A stretch of 64,000 nt of DNA from Corticimicrobacter sp040137905 (GCF_040137905.1 NZ_JBEFDG010000042.1:1-64000), one strand, 5' to 3'. Positions 8,388 through 18,415 are shown, numbered from the stretch's first letter. The notes: generated from the letters alone by a model not told the origin. Numbers and translations are program-made.

Positions 8388-9623
8388 TTAAGGACTGATC
8401 CTGTTGCATGGTGGTCGCATACCAAAAGAACTGCAGTACGCCTGATAAAGTACGCGTTCTACATGCCGCCAATTTGCATCGAGTACACAAAACCTGATTT
8501 GAGCTTTTCCTTGCAGCAGCAAGGCCGATAGCAAAGCATTCCGGCTGTGTCCACGGGCGTGACTCAATACGCGCGCTCGAATATTTGCACTTGATCCCAA
8601 ATATATCATACTGTTGCAATATTTGGTTAAGTTTTGGTTAACTTGAGCGGATATGTTGCTGCCAGGAGTCATTGCTGACCAGATCTCATAGACGCCAGGA
8701 TGCTCCGGGAGCTTGGCGAGATTGGCGGGTGTCAGTGGCAGCAGGGGGCCCAGCGTATGGGATGCATTCAGATAGTCCAGGCTGTCGCAGCGATGCCTGT
8801 AGTCTGGAATGCCCAGACGCTGTCGCAAGGCTCCGATGCTGCGCCGGGTCAGTACGATGCCGTGCCGGTTTTTGAGGTGCTGGCTCAGCTTGCTGTCCGA
8901 CCAGGGCGTCACGATGGCACCGTTCAGCAGGAGGAGGCGTTCTTCTGCGATCAGGGCTTTCAGCTGTGCTTCATGGCGGACATGTTGTTGCATCAGCAAT
9001 GCGCGCAGCGGAATGTCCTGGCCGGTTGCGGAAAGGAGGGACAGGGTGCGCAGCAGGCGCGAGATACGGCTGACGTCCGGCTGTGTGTAACCCGACTGGT
9101 GCTGCATGGCCTCGACGATATCCTGCAACCCCAGTGGCTGCAGATCTGCCGGATTCAGTGACGTCAGATAGGACGACTGATGCGTCAGGAGTACCCGGAT
9201 CAGAGCGTATGTCAGTTCGTTGCGGCTGTTGATGAGGTGCAGGTTGCGGATCAACCGGGCGTGGGCGAGGTCGGTGGCATGCATCTGCTGCAGGGCCGTA
9301 TCGATGCGGTAGATGCGTATGGCCTCAGGGTGCAGAAAATCCAGTTGCAATGCCGAGGGGTGTGGGTGCAGCCGGCCAATGCAGGAGGGCAGGGATGCCG
9401 GCACGGCTGTTTCCAGAAGAGAGGTCAGCGAGTGCCGTTGAATCATGTACGCACATGCCGAATATTCGGCAGAGCGCTCAAGCCGTCGAATGTGCTGACA
9501 GTAGGCGTCCAGGGGCAGGGACAGGATGCGCGCCAGGTCGATGGCGCTCAGGATGCGTGGGGCCAGCCGAGATGCGGCAGACTGGCGAGAGGTCATGGTG
9601 GGGGGACTTCCTGCATTATTCAT
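8388..9623 (-). CDS. RpoN (sigma-54)-like protein fused to a GIY-YIG nuclease-like domain
   Basis: A 411-residue protein with two recognisable parts. Residues about 120-278 align by eye with the C-terminal half of sigma-54: an HTH-like block (PLGLQDIVEAM ... DVSRISRLLRTL), then WSDSKLSQHLKNRHGIVLTRR and LGIPDYRHR, matching the RpoN pattern SDSKIAELL..ARRTVAKYRE.LGIP; the RpoN box reads TRRSIGALRQ (259-268). Residues 309-411 look like a GIY-YIG domain: PGVYEI, IYLGSS, Arg349/351, Glu389 and a late Asn407. The N-terminal 120 residues only faintly resemble sigma-54 region I and core-binding parts. Two starts are possible (9623 and 9596; an AGGAAG site precedes the latter). A housekeeping rpoN was not seen in the window. 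It could be a regulator, a nuclease or a domesticated remnant. Confidence 0.75.
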   Translation of the reverse strand: MNNAGSPPTMTSRQSAASRLAPRILSAIDLARILSLPLDAYCQHIRRLERSAEYSACAYMIQRHSLTSLLETAVPASLPSCIGRLHPHPSALQLDFLHPEAIRIYRIDTALQQMHATDLAHARLIRNLHLINSRNELTYALIRVLLTHQSSYLTSLNPADLQPLGLQDIVEAMQHQSGYTQPDVSRISRLLRTLSLLSATGQDIPLRALLMQQHVRHEAQLKALIAEERLLLLNGAIVTPWSDSKLSQHLKNRHGIVLTRRSIGALRQRLGIPDYRHRCDSLDYLNASHTLGPLLPLTPANLAKLPEHPGVYEIWSAMTPGSNISAQVNQNLTKYCNSMIYLGSSANIRARVLSHARGHSRNALLSALLLQGKAQIRFCVLDANWRHVERVLYQAYCSSFGMRPPCNRISP

Positions 9624-9685
9624 GCAGCACGGCTGGCCCTCAAGCCAGGTATGGTCCCCATGCTGGAAGCGATGATCCCCGCCCT

Positions 9686-9720
9686 GGGAAAAAGGGCTGA
9701 ACCCGCCTGTTGGCGGGTTC
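9686..9720 (-). terminator. Rho-independent terminator of thiC
   Basis: A nine-base-pair stem (GAACCCGCC at 9699-9707 with GGCGGGTTC at 9712-9720) and a 4-nt loop lie 41 nt past the thiC stop. On the minus strand the stem is followed within 6 nt by a run of five T. Confidence 0.75.
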
Positions 9721-9761
9721 TTGCTGCGGGCGGAAACTCTAACAGATCACAGGATGGTTGC

Positions 9762-11675
<1,914 letters not shown>

Positions 11676-11848
11676 GGCACGCTCCAAGGAAAGGTCTGGA
11701 GCCGAGCGGAAATCCGTTCCCTGGCATGACGGTTGCAGCATGAGGTCAGGCAGGCTGACACTTTTGTCTGGCGACCGGCAGTGGTGGTAGCCTGAACGGA
11801 TGCCTTGTACCTGTCTGATCAGGGCTGGGCATCCTGCAAAGGAACCGG

Positions 11849-11942
11849 GAACGCGCTTCCAGCGTCGGCATTATCCGTACTGGTGCAAAGGGACTCTCTC
11901 AACCCGGCTGCAGCATGACTGCAGCCAAGTACCCCTGCGTTG
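11849..11942 (-). promoter_or_regulatory. TPP riboswitch (THI element) upstream of thiC
   Basis: Read on the minus strand, this stretch contains the ordered THI-box elements: CAGGGGTACTTGG at the 5' side, a P3-like stem (GGCTGCAG/CTGCAGCC), GGGTTGAGAGAGTCCCTTTG, ACC, CGGATAATGCCGACG and CTGGAAGCG. An AACGC/GCGTT pair closes helix P1. It lies about 175 nt before the thiC ATG, as expected for TPP control of ThiC in proteobacteria. The expression platform was not resolved; sequestration of the ribosome site or terminator formation in the 11676-11848 leader are both possible. Confidence 0.93.
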
Positions 11943-11960
11943 TGAGCGAAGTATAGCGGA

Positions 11961-12365
11961 TCAGCGCGAGCCGTGGCGTTTTGCGCAGGCTTCGATGAAT
12001 GTGCGGACCAGGCTTTCGAGAATCTGGCGATCAGCCTGACTCAGCGCGGACAGGCTGGCCGGGTCTATCGAGGGAAAGGGCCAGAGCTGGGTTGCTTGCC
12101 AGCTTTCTGCCGCATAGGTGGTTTCGGGTTCTTTGAGCGGCGGTGGTTGCTGACTGCCGGGAGGCGTGCCCCGACCACTATCGAGCCAGCGAGGGTCGAT
12201 ATTGAGTGCGCTGGCTAGCGCGATGAGTGCCCGGCTGGAGTGGCGCTGGTCGCTCTCGTAGTTGCCGACGGCACTTTGAGAAAGACCGGCGATCCTGGCT
12301 AACTGCTGTTGAGTCAGCCCGCGCAGCTTGCGCGCATGCCGTAGTCTGCTTCCGAATGTATTCAC
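11961..12365 (-). CDS. XRE-family helix-turn-helix regulator
   Basis: A 134-residue protein with an N-terminal Cro/CI-type HTH (residues about 5-60: RLRHARKLRGLTQQQLARIAG, SQSAVGNYESDQRHSS) followed by a Pro-rich linker and an unassigned C-terminal segment. It lacks the LexA/CI peptidase residues, so induction by self-cleavage is unlikely. Its stop is 18 nt before the TPP riboswitch, so the thiC promoter probably lies inside its 3' end. Its targets are unknown. Confidence 0.85.
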   Translation of the reverse strand: MNTFGSRLRHARKLRGLTQQQLARIAGLSQSAVGNYESDQRHSSRALIALASALNIDPRWLDSGRGTPPGSQQPPPLKEPETTYAAESWQATQLWPFPSIDPASLSALSQADRQILESLVRTFIEACAKRHGSR

Positions 12366-12585
12366 CCCTCAATTGGACAATCAAGCTCAATCACTTTGGT
12401 GTTTTTTGAGGATTTCCTGTGGTGTTATTACTGTCTGTGAGGTGGCATGTCTCCAGAGCCTGATTTTTCCCTCTGGGCAAGGAAAGGATGGGCAATTGTG
12501 GTGCATCAAAACTGCCCTCGAACTGTGAGCGTTGGTGAACCGGTTTGTGGAAATCTGTTAGACTGAATAACACTATCGTGTTTAT

Positions 12586-13443
12586 TTGGGGGCGCGTGTG
12601 CGACGATACACCGAGGCAGGCAGGGCAGGCGAGGGCGCCTGCGTCATCATGCATGATCCCGAAGGCTGGCTCGACAGGATGGAAGGGCGGTCGCTGCCAG
12701 TCTGGCTCGAGGCGCATGGCGTTGATGTGCTGCGCAGTCGCAATGTGCAGGAGTTGCATGCGCTGCGTGCCGGGCATGAAGATGCCTGCGTCGCGCTGTG
12801 GGGGCTGGCTGGTGCCAGCCTGTTCATGGTGGCCGAGTTGAGGCTGGGGCGTGCCGGAACCGGCATCGTGTTGTTGATGGCTCCGGATTCGGCCCAGGAT
12901 CGTGCCCACGCTTTGCTGGCCGGCATCGATTACTGCCTGCCGGGCAGGCCTGATCCGTCCGAACTGCTGTCTGTGCTGCAGGCACTGCGACGGGCACGGA
13001 GCTGGCAGCCCGGGCTGCCTCCGTTGCCGCGAGCGGCCCCGGCTCCGGCCGAGAGGGCATTGCCGGTTGTCGCGCCGTTGGGTAAAGCCTGGCGTCTTGG
13101 CGACTCGGGATGGCAACTGCATAGTCCGGAAGGGCCGGCGCTGCGCCTGACGGTCATGGAGCGGATTCTGTTGCAGGGGTTCTTCCAGACCGATACAGGC
13201 TACCTGAGCCTGGAAGAACTGTACCGGTTGCTGAGCAGCGAGGGCGTGGCCGATACGCCGCTATCGGGTGAGGCTGTCTGGCTGGAGCAGCGCTTTGTCA
13301 GCCGGATGCATGTCCTGGTGTTTCGCCTGCGTCGCAAGGCGGCGAAGTCTGCGCTGCAATTGCCGCTGCATTGTGTCAGGGGCAAGGGCTATATGTTCGC
13401 AGCGTCTTTCGAGCCCTATCGGACAGTGGTGCCTATTCCCTGA
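12586..13443 (+). CDS. Orphan OmpR-type winged-helix regulator with degenerate receiver domain
   Basis: The C-terminal third (about 180-280) is a winged-helix Trans_reg_C domain (LTVMERILLQGFF ... VSRMHVLVFRLRRK ... LHCVRGKGYMF). The N-terminal half has the size and secondary-structure rhythm of a receiver, but the expected phosphoacceptor Asp strand reads ACVALWGLAG, with no Asp. It is therefore probably phosphorylation-independent. No sensor kinase is adjacent. The start is uncertain: TTG at 12586, GTG at 12598 (behind a GGGGG stretch) and ATG at 12649 are all in frame. It converges on proB with a 17-nt gap. Confidence 0.75.
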   Translation: MGARVRRYTEAGRAGEGACVIMHDPEGWLDRMEGRSLPVWLEAHGVDVLRSRNVQELHALRAGHEDACVALWGLAGASLFMVAELRLGRAGTGIVLLMAPDSAQDRAHALLAGIDYCLPGRPDPSELLSVLQALRRARSWQPGLPPLPRAAPAPAERALPVVAPLGKAWRLGDSGWQLHSPEGPALRLTVMERILLQGFFQTDTGYLSLEELYRLLSSEGVADTPLSGEAVWLEQRFVSRMHVLVFRLRRKAAKSALQLPLHCVRGKGYMFAASFEPYRTVVPIP

Positions 13444-13460
13444 GCGGGATATCCCGTGTG

Positions 13461-14594
13461 TCAGTGCACGACCATGTTGTCGCGGTGCATCAACTCGGGT
13501 TCGGTCATGGTGCCCAGGATCTCGGCAATGTCGTTGGAGGCATGACGCATGATGCGGCGGGTGTCACTGGCCGAATAGTTGATCAGGCCGCGTGCATATT
13601 CGCGGCCATTGGCATCTACGCAAGCCACGGCGTCACCACGCCTGAAATTTCCTTCGACGGCCGTGACGCCGATCGGCAGCAGGCTCTTGCCATGGTGGCT
13701 CAAGGCCTCGATGGCACCGGTATCAAGCACGACCTTGCCGCGCAGCCGCAACTGGTCGGCCAGCCATTGCTTGCGGGCTGAGTGGATCGCCATGGGGGCA
13801 TGCAGGGCGGTGCCGATGGCCTCGCCTGCCGCCAGACGCAGCAGCACATCGCTTTCGCGACCCGAGGCAATCACGGTGTGCGCGCCGCTGCGGGCTGCGC
13901 GCTTGGCGGCCAGGATCTTGGTCAGCATACCGCCGGTACCGATGTTGCTGCCGGCACCACCTGCCATGGCTTCCAGGGCCGGGTCTCCGGCTTCTCCATG
14001 GTGCACGAAGCAGGCATCGGGATTGGCGCGGGGATCGGCGTCGTACAGGCCACGCTGGTCGGTCAGGATGATCAGGGCATCGGCTTCGATCAGGTTGGTG
14101 ACCAACGCGCCCAGCGTGTCGTTGTCGCCAAAGCGGATCTCGTCGGTGATGACGGTATCGTTTTCATTGACGACCGGTACGACGCCCAGCTCCAGCAGCG
14201 TGAAAAGGGTGGAGCGGGCATTGAGATAGCGCTGCCTGTCGCTCAGGTCTTCGTGAGTGAGCAGGATCTGTGCCGTGCGCAGGTGATGCTCGTCGAAGGC
14301 TTCTTCGTAAGCCTGTGCCAGACCCATCTGGCCGACGGCCGCCGCTGCCTGCAGTTCATTGATGGCGGCAGGCCGGCGCGGCCAGCCCAGGCGCGAGACG
14401 CCTTCTGCGATGGCGCCGCTTGATACCAACACGATCTGTTTGCCTTGCGCGGCCAGTTGTGCGATTTGTCGTGTCCACTGTCGCACTGCCTGCCTGTCCA
14501 GCCCTTTGCCGTCGTTGGTGACCAGAGATGAACCGACTTTGATGACCAGGCGGCGTGCGTCGGTCAGGGTGACAGGGGTGGCGGTGGAAGACAT
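13461..14594 (-). CDS. proB: Glutamate 5-kinase ProB
   Basis: ProB phosphorylates the gamma-carboxyl of L-glutamate, the first step of proline synthesis. The 377-residue product has the amino-acid-kinase domain (VIKVGSSLV, VSSGAIAEG, VPVVNENDTV, GDNDTLGALV, GTGGMLTKI) and a C-terminal PUA domain (about 280-370), the long two-domain form. The ATG at 14594 gives the family length; the frame extends further upstream without coding character. It lies downstream of obgE, as in many Burkholderiales; proA is not adjacent. Confidence 0.97.
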   Translation of the reverse strand: MSSTATPVTLTDARRLVIKVGSSLVTNDGKGLDRQAVRQWTRQIAQLAAQGKQIVLVSSGAIAEGVSRLGWPRRPAAINELQAAAAVGQMGLAQAYEEAFDEHHLRTAQILLTHEDLSDRQRYLNARSTLFTLLELGVVPVVNENDTVITDEIRFGDNDTLGALVTNLIEADALIILTDQRGLYDADPRANPDACFVHHGEAGDPALEAMAGGAGSNIGTGGMLTKILAAKRAARSGAHTVIASGRESDVLLRLAAGEAIGTALHAPMAIHSARKQWLADQLRLRGKVVLDTGAIEALSHHGKSLLPIGVTAVEGNFRRGDAVACVDANGREYARGLINYSASDTRRIMRHASNDIAEILGTMTEPELMHRDNMVVH

Positions 14595-14703
14595 GCTGAA
14601 ACGTAAGCGACGGGGAGTTGAGTGGGTGAGGCGGCCAAAAGATCGGACGGTACCAGGACGATGCCAGTGAAACAGGGCAAGGCCGGTACCGCCCTGCGCT
14701 GTC

Positions 14704-15801
14704 TCAGGGCGTTGCGCGATCCGGATCGAAGCGCGGGTCGAGATTGATCCCGTCGGCTTCGTCCTGGGCGCGCTGTTCGGCGGCCTTGGTTTCATCCAGG
14801 TACTTTTGCAGTGCCCAGACCAGTTCCTGTGTGCCGTCGCCATTGAGCGCGGAGATGCCGAATACCGGACCTTCCCAGCCGAGCGCTTCGCACAGGCGGC
14901 GCTGGGCGTCTTCGGGATCGGGGTTCACGTCGAGCTTGTTCAGCACCAGCCAGCGTGGCTTGGCGTACAGGTCTGCATCGTAGCGGCGCAGTTCTTCGAC
15001 GATGGCCTGGGCCTGGGTAATGGCCTCGGGAACCGGGTCAGCGTCGGGGTCCGGCGAGGACATGTCGACCAGGTGCAACAGCACACGGGTCCGGGCCAGG
15101 TGGCGCAGGAACAGGTGGCCCAGGCCGGCACCTTCGGAGGCACCTTCGATCAGGCCGGGGATGTCGGCCACCACAAAGCTGTGTGAGGCTGACGTGCGCA
15201 CCACACCCAGATTGGGGTGCAGTGTCGTAAAGGGGTAGTCGGCGATCTTGGGCCGGGCATTGGAAATCTTGCTGATCAGGGTGGATTTGCCCGCATTGGG
15301 CAGGCCCAGCAACCCGACATCGGCCAGCACCTTGAGTTCGAGGCGCAGACGGCGTTGCTCGCCTTCCTTGCCGTAGGTGAACTGGCGGGGCGCGCGATTG
15401 ATGCTGGACTTGAAGTGCAGGTTGCCCAGGCCGCCGCTGCCGCCGGTGGCCAGCGTGACTTCTTCGCCATGCTGCTTGAGGTCGAACAGCAGTTCTTCAG
15501 TTTCAGCATCGAAGATCATGGTGCCGACGGGCATGCGCAATACGATATCGGCGGCTGCCGAGCCGTACTGATCCGAGCCGCGACCGTTTTCACCATTGCG
15601 GGCGCGCTGCAGGCGCGCATAGCGAAAATCGATCAGGGTATTGATGTTGCGGTCGGCGATGGCGGTGATGCTGCCGCCCCGGCCGCCGTCGCCGCCGTCC
15701 GGTCCGCCCTTCGGAATAAATTTTTCGCGGCGAAAACTGGCGCAGCCGTTGCCGCCATTGCCGGCAATGACCTCGATGGTCGCCTCGTCAACGAATTTCA
15801 T
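14704..15801 (-). CDS. obgE: Ribosome-associated GTPase ObgE/CgtA
   Basis: Obg GTPases act in late 50S assembly and stress responses. The 365-residue protein has the glycine-rich Obg fold (1-158, GGNGCASFRREKFIPKGGPD), then the G domain with G1 GLPNAGKSTL, the switch region with YPFTTLHPN, G3 DIPGLIEGA, G4 NKLD and G5 ISALNGDG. The C-terminal extension is short and acidic. It lies downstream of rplU-rpmA across a terminator-like hairpin, so it may be transcribed by read-through. Confidence 0.98.
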   Translation of the reverse strand: MKFVDEATIEVIAGNGGNGCASFRREKFIPKGGPDGGDGGRGGSITAIADRNINTLIDFRYARLQRARNGENGRGSDQYGSAAADIVLRMPVGTMIFDAETEELLFDLKQHGEEVTLATGGSGGLGNLHFKSSINRAPRQFTYGKEGEQRRLRLELKVLADVGLLGLPNAGKSTLISKISNARPKIADYPFTTLHPNLGVVRTSASHSFVVADIPGLIEGASEGAGLGHLFLRHLARTRVLLHLVDMSSPDPDADPVPEAITQAQAIVEELRRYDADLYAKPRWLVLNKLDVNPDPEDAQRRLCEALGWEGPVFGISALNGDGTQELVWALQKYLDETKAAEQRAQDEADGINLDPRFDPDRATP

Positions 15802-15845
15802 GGTGTTTTATCTGTGAAGGTCGGAACTGGAAGGCTATTTTGCCT

Positions 15846-15881
15846 CAAAATACAAAACCCTGCCGCATGCGGCAGGGTTTT
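15846..15881 (-). terminator. Terminator or attenuator hairpin between rpmA and obgE
   Basis: A long symmetric stem, CCCTGCC and GGCAGGG flanked by AAAA and TTTT (15854-15881), sits between rpmA and obgE. On the minus strand the stem ends in TTTT followed by GTATTTTG. The symmetry would let it act in both directions. It probably sets ribosomal-protein expression above that of obgE and proB. Confidence 0.75.
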
Positions 15882-15932
15882 AATGTCTCGTCGAGACGCT
15901 GCAGCCTGACGGCAGCAGCCATGCAGCCGGAA

Positions 15933-16196
15933 TTACTCGGCAGCAGCGACGATGGAGACGATCTGCTTGTTCAGGTGGCCCTTGAAGCCGAACTGAACCG
16001 TGCCGTCAACCAGTGCGAACAGGGTGTGATCCTTGCCGATGCCGACATTGACGCCCGGGTGGACGCGGGTGCCGCGCTGGCGCACGATGATCGAGCCAGC
16101 GGGGATCAGTTGACCGCCGTAGGCCTTGACGCCAAGTCGTTTCGATTCTGAGTCGCGGCCATTCCGGGTTGAGCCGCCGCCCTTTTTCTGTGCCAT
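15933..16196 (-). CDS. rpmA: 50S ribosomal protein L27
   Basis: The 87-residue protein begins MAQKKGGGSTRNGRDSES and contains the KRLGVKAYGGQ and IVRQRGTRVHPG signatures of bacterial L27, whose N-terminus reaches the peptidyl-transferase centre. No N-terminal leader needing processing is present, as is normal outside Firmicutes. It follows rplU by 39 nt in the conserved rplU-rpmA pair. Confidence 0.99.
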   Translation of the reverse strand: MAQKKGGGSTRNGRDSESKRLGVKAYGGQLIPAGSIIVRQRGTRVHPGVNVGIGKDHTLFALVDGTVQFGFKGHLNKQIVSIVAAAE

Positions 16197-16235
16197 GTTT
16201 TAGCTCCTGCTAATGATGGTTGACCGTATCTGCAA

Positions 16236-16547
16236 TCAGGCCGTGATGGCTTCGATGCGGATTTCGGTGTAGTTTTGACGGTGACCTTGATGCTTCTGGT
16301 AGTGCTTGCGACGGCGCATCTTGAAGATCTTGACCTTGTCGTGGCGACCGTGCGCAATAACCGTTGCCTTGACCAGGGCACCGTTGACCAGAGGCGTACC
16401 AACTTGCAGTTGCTCGCCTTCGCCGACGGACAGAACCTGATCCAGCGTGATTTCTTGCCCAACGTCTGCCGGTATCTGTTCTACTTTGAGTTTTTCGCCA
16501 ACGGTAACGCGATACTGCTTGCCGCCGGTTTTTATGACCGCATTCAT
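16236..16547 (-). CDS. rplU: 50S ribosomal protein L21
   Basis: The 103-residue protein begins MNAVIKTGGKQYRVTVG and contains the KIFKMRRRKHYQKHQGHRQ segment that binds 23S rRNA, both diagnostic for L21. It is the first gene of the rplU-rpmA-obgE-proB block, preceded by a sigma-70 promoter and a small hairpin followed by T residues in its leader. Confidence 0.99.
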   Translation of the reverse strand: MNAVIKTGGKQYRVTVGEKLKVEQIPADVGQEITLDQVLSVGEGEQLQVGTPLVNGALVKATVIAHGRHDKVKIFKMRRRKHYQKHQGHRQNYTEIRIEAITA

Positions 16548-16562
16548 GGGATAGGACCTCGT

Positions 16563-16586
16563 AAAAAATGCTCGGCACTTTGCCGA
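16563..16586 (-). promoter_or_regulatory. Attenuator-like hairpin in the rplU leader
   Basis: On the minus strand a 6-bp stem (TCGGCA, 3-nt loop AAG, TGCCGA) is followed by GCATTTTTT, 15 nt before the rplU start. It sits between the promoter and the gene, which fits a transcription attenuator or a protein-binding site. The stem is short, so this call is tentative. Confidence 0.45.
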
Positions 16587-16593
16587 ACTGACT

Positions 16594-16623
16594 ATTCTAC
16601 ACTCGATACTGGATTTTTGGCAA
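16594..16623 (-). promoter_or_regulatory. Sigma-70 promoter of rplU
   Basis: Minus-strand -35 TTGCCA (16618-16623) and -10 TAGAAT (16594-16599) are separated by 18 nt. Spacing and distance to rplU (about 47 nt) fit a housekeeping promoter for the ribosomal-protein operon. Confidence 0.6.
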
Positions 16624-16653
16624 TGTCAAGCGTTGTGGGGCGGATCAAGAGCC

Positions 16654-17481
16654 TCAACTCCAGTCGAACGTGATCAGCACAGTCCGCTCTTGCGGTTCAA
16701 AGAACACGAGAATGCTGTCTGCGCCATGCCGCCGCCATGGGTAGCCCGCGGTGCTGGCGATGAAGCGAAAGGGGCGGCCATCCTGCCAGCGCGGGAAGAC
16801 GTTGTCGCTGTTGTTGCTGTCCAGAACGAAGGCAGATGGGATCTCCGGCGTATCGCTCCAGTTGCCGTAGGCGGTCACGCCACCCAGTTGCTCGATCAGG
16901 GGCTGGCCGCATTCAAGCGGATCGCGGCCATGCATGATGTCGGGATAGTGCTCCCGGTCATGTTCGCTCTTGCAGCGTGTCGGGTCGTCGGGATGGGGCC
17001 AGTCCAGGATGCCGTTTTTCAGCCAGCGCTCATGTGAAGCGGCGAACTGCGCATGCTGATCCTGGTAGTAGCGGGCCAGTTGCTCGCGTGCCTCCTGTTC
17101 CCGCTTGATGCGAAAGGGATGGGTGGCGACCAGCGGGGCATCCAGGGCGAAGTATTCGCGCTCCCCCAGGAAACGGTAACGGCCTGTCTCATCCAGTCGG
17201 AAGCCAATCCAGTTTGGGGCGGTGAAGGCATTGTGGGTGCCAGACTCGCCAAGATAACCATCGAACGGCTCGATCGGGCTGACGAGGTGCAGCCATCCCT
17301 GCCAGGCCGGATCGATCCGGCCCAGATCGACCGACACCAGTGCATTGAAATAGTGCGGCAACCAGGGCTGCTCAGGGGAAAAGACCTCTGCAGGGTCCGG
17401 AAAGGCGCGCAGCCAGGGCTGTGCCTGCCGGATGTCCTGGCAGGGGATGTCGGGATTCATATTGTTGTCTGTAGATGCCAT
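16654..17481 (-). CDS. Conserved-looking hypothetical protein
   Basis: A 275-residue soluble protein with no signal peptide or membrane segment and no family recognised. It is rich in aromatic residues and has regular beta-rich character (for example APNWIGFRLDETGRYRFLGEREYFALDAPL). The C-terminal part contains SAFVLDSNNSDNVFPRW and a final strand ERTVLITFDWS. A good codon pattern and a plausible ATG at 17481 support it as real. It starts 22 nt after the LysR gene stop on the same strand, so the two may be co-transcribed. Confidence 0.75.
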   Translation of the reverse strand: MASTDNNMNPDIPCQDIRQAQPWLRAFPDPAEVFSPEQPWLPHYFNALVSVDLGRIDPAWQGWLHLVSPIEPFDGYLGESGTHNAFTAPNWIGFRLDETGRYRFLGEREYFALDAPLVATHPFRIKREQEAREQLARYYQDQHAQFAASHERWLKNGILDWPHPDDPTRCKSEHDREHYPDIMHGRDPLECGQPLIEQLGGVTAYGNWSDTPEIPSAFVLDSNNSDNVFPRWQDGRPFRFIASTAGYPWRRHGADSILVFFEPQERTVLITFDWS

Positions 17482-17503
17482 GGTGGCCTGGATAGTGGCG
17501 GGT

Positions 17504-18415
17504 TCAGACCCGCTGGAAAGCCTGCATGCCGTGCATGCAGTATTGCAGGAAACGGTTGGCGGCTGGCGACAGGTGCCGGCCGGCGCGGGTGATCAATTGC
17601 ACCTCGGCATGGTCCAGCGCGGCGCTGTCCACCGGGATGGCGTGTACCCGGCCCTGTGCCAGCTCTGTGGAAACGGCACAGCGCGGCAGCAGCGTGACGC
17701 CCTGGCCGCTGGTCACGAAGCCGATGGCCACGCTGATCAGGTTGGTCGTGAGTGCCGCCTTCAGGTGGATTTTTTCGGTCCGTTCGGCATGGTCGATCAG
17801 TTGCCGGATGCCGTAGATGCCATGCAGCAGTGCCATCGGCCAGGCCGTCAGTTCCTGCAGCGAGGTCTGGTGGGCATGGCGCAGTGGATGGTTGGGGCCG
17901 ATGATGGCGTGCATGGGCTGGAGGGCCGTGCCCCGCGAGACGATATGCGCGTCGGCCGGAGCGTAGTACACCAGGCCGATTTCGGCTTCGTCCTCGCGCA
18001 CGCGGCGCATGATCTCGGTCGTGCCGAAGATATCGAGCGAGATCGATACGCCGGGATGCTGCTGACGGAATTGCTGGATGGGGCCGGCGATCATTTCCTG
18101 GGCGAAGCCTTCGCCGCTGACGACCGATATCGAGCCGCTCTGCAGCCCGCGCAGCGACTCTATCTTTGCCAGCATGTCGTGGCGGTGGGCCATGTGCTGT
18201 CGGTAATAGTCGATCAGCAATTGTCCGGCGTGCGTCGGCACGACGCCCTTGCGATGGCGCTCCAGAAGGACGGCATTCAGTTCCTCTTCCAGCAGGCTGA
18301 CCTGGCGGCTGATGGCTGACGGTGCGATGCCCATTTTTTCCGCCGCGGCGCGCACCGAACCACAGGTGACGGCCTCATAGAGATAGCGGGCGCGTGCGTC
18401 ATTGAAGAGTTGCAT
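17504..18415 (-). CDS. LysR-family regulator of the divergent DUF3100 catabolic unit
   Basis: A 303-residue LysR protein: N-terminal winged HTH (CGSVRAAAEKMGIAPSAISRQVSLLEEEL) and a substrate-binding domain from about residue 93. It is divergent from the DUF3100-dehydrogenase-aldehyde dehydrogenase-hydrolase genes. The shared 200-nt intergenic region contains a perfect TGTTCT-N7-AGAACA palindrome, so it is the probable regulator of that unit. The effector is unknown. Confidence 0.92.
   Translation of the reverse strand: MQLFNDARARYLYEAVTCGSVRAAAEKMGIAPSAISRQVSLLEEELNAVLLERHRKGVVPTHAGQLLIDYYRQHMAHRHDMLAKIESLRGLQSGSISVVSGEGFAQEMIAGPIQQFRQQHPGVSISLDIFGTTEIMRRVREDEAEIGLVYYAPADAHIVSRGTALQPMHAIIGPNHPLRHAHQTSLQELTAWPMALLHGIYGIRQLIDHAERTEKIHLKAALTTNLISVAIGFVTSGQGVTLLPRCAVSTELAQGRVHAIPVDSAALDHAEVQLITRAGRHLSPAANRFLQYCMHGMQAFQRV

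Noticed and set aside
8629..8650. A palindrome-like TTAAGTTTTGGTTAACTT stretch
   Set aside because: It lies inside the GIY-YIG coding region and encodes ordinary residues (VNQNLTKY). No regulatory role is needed.
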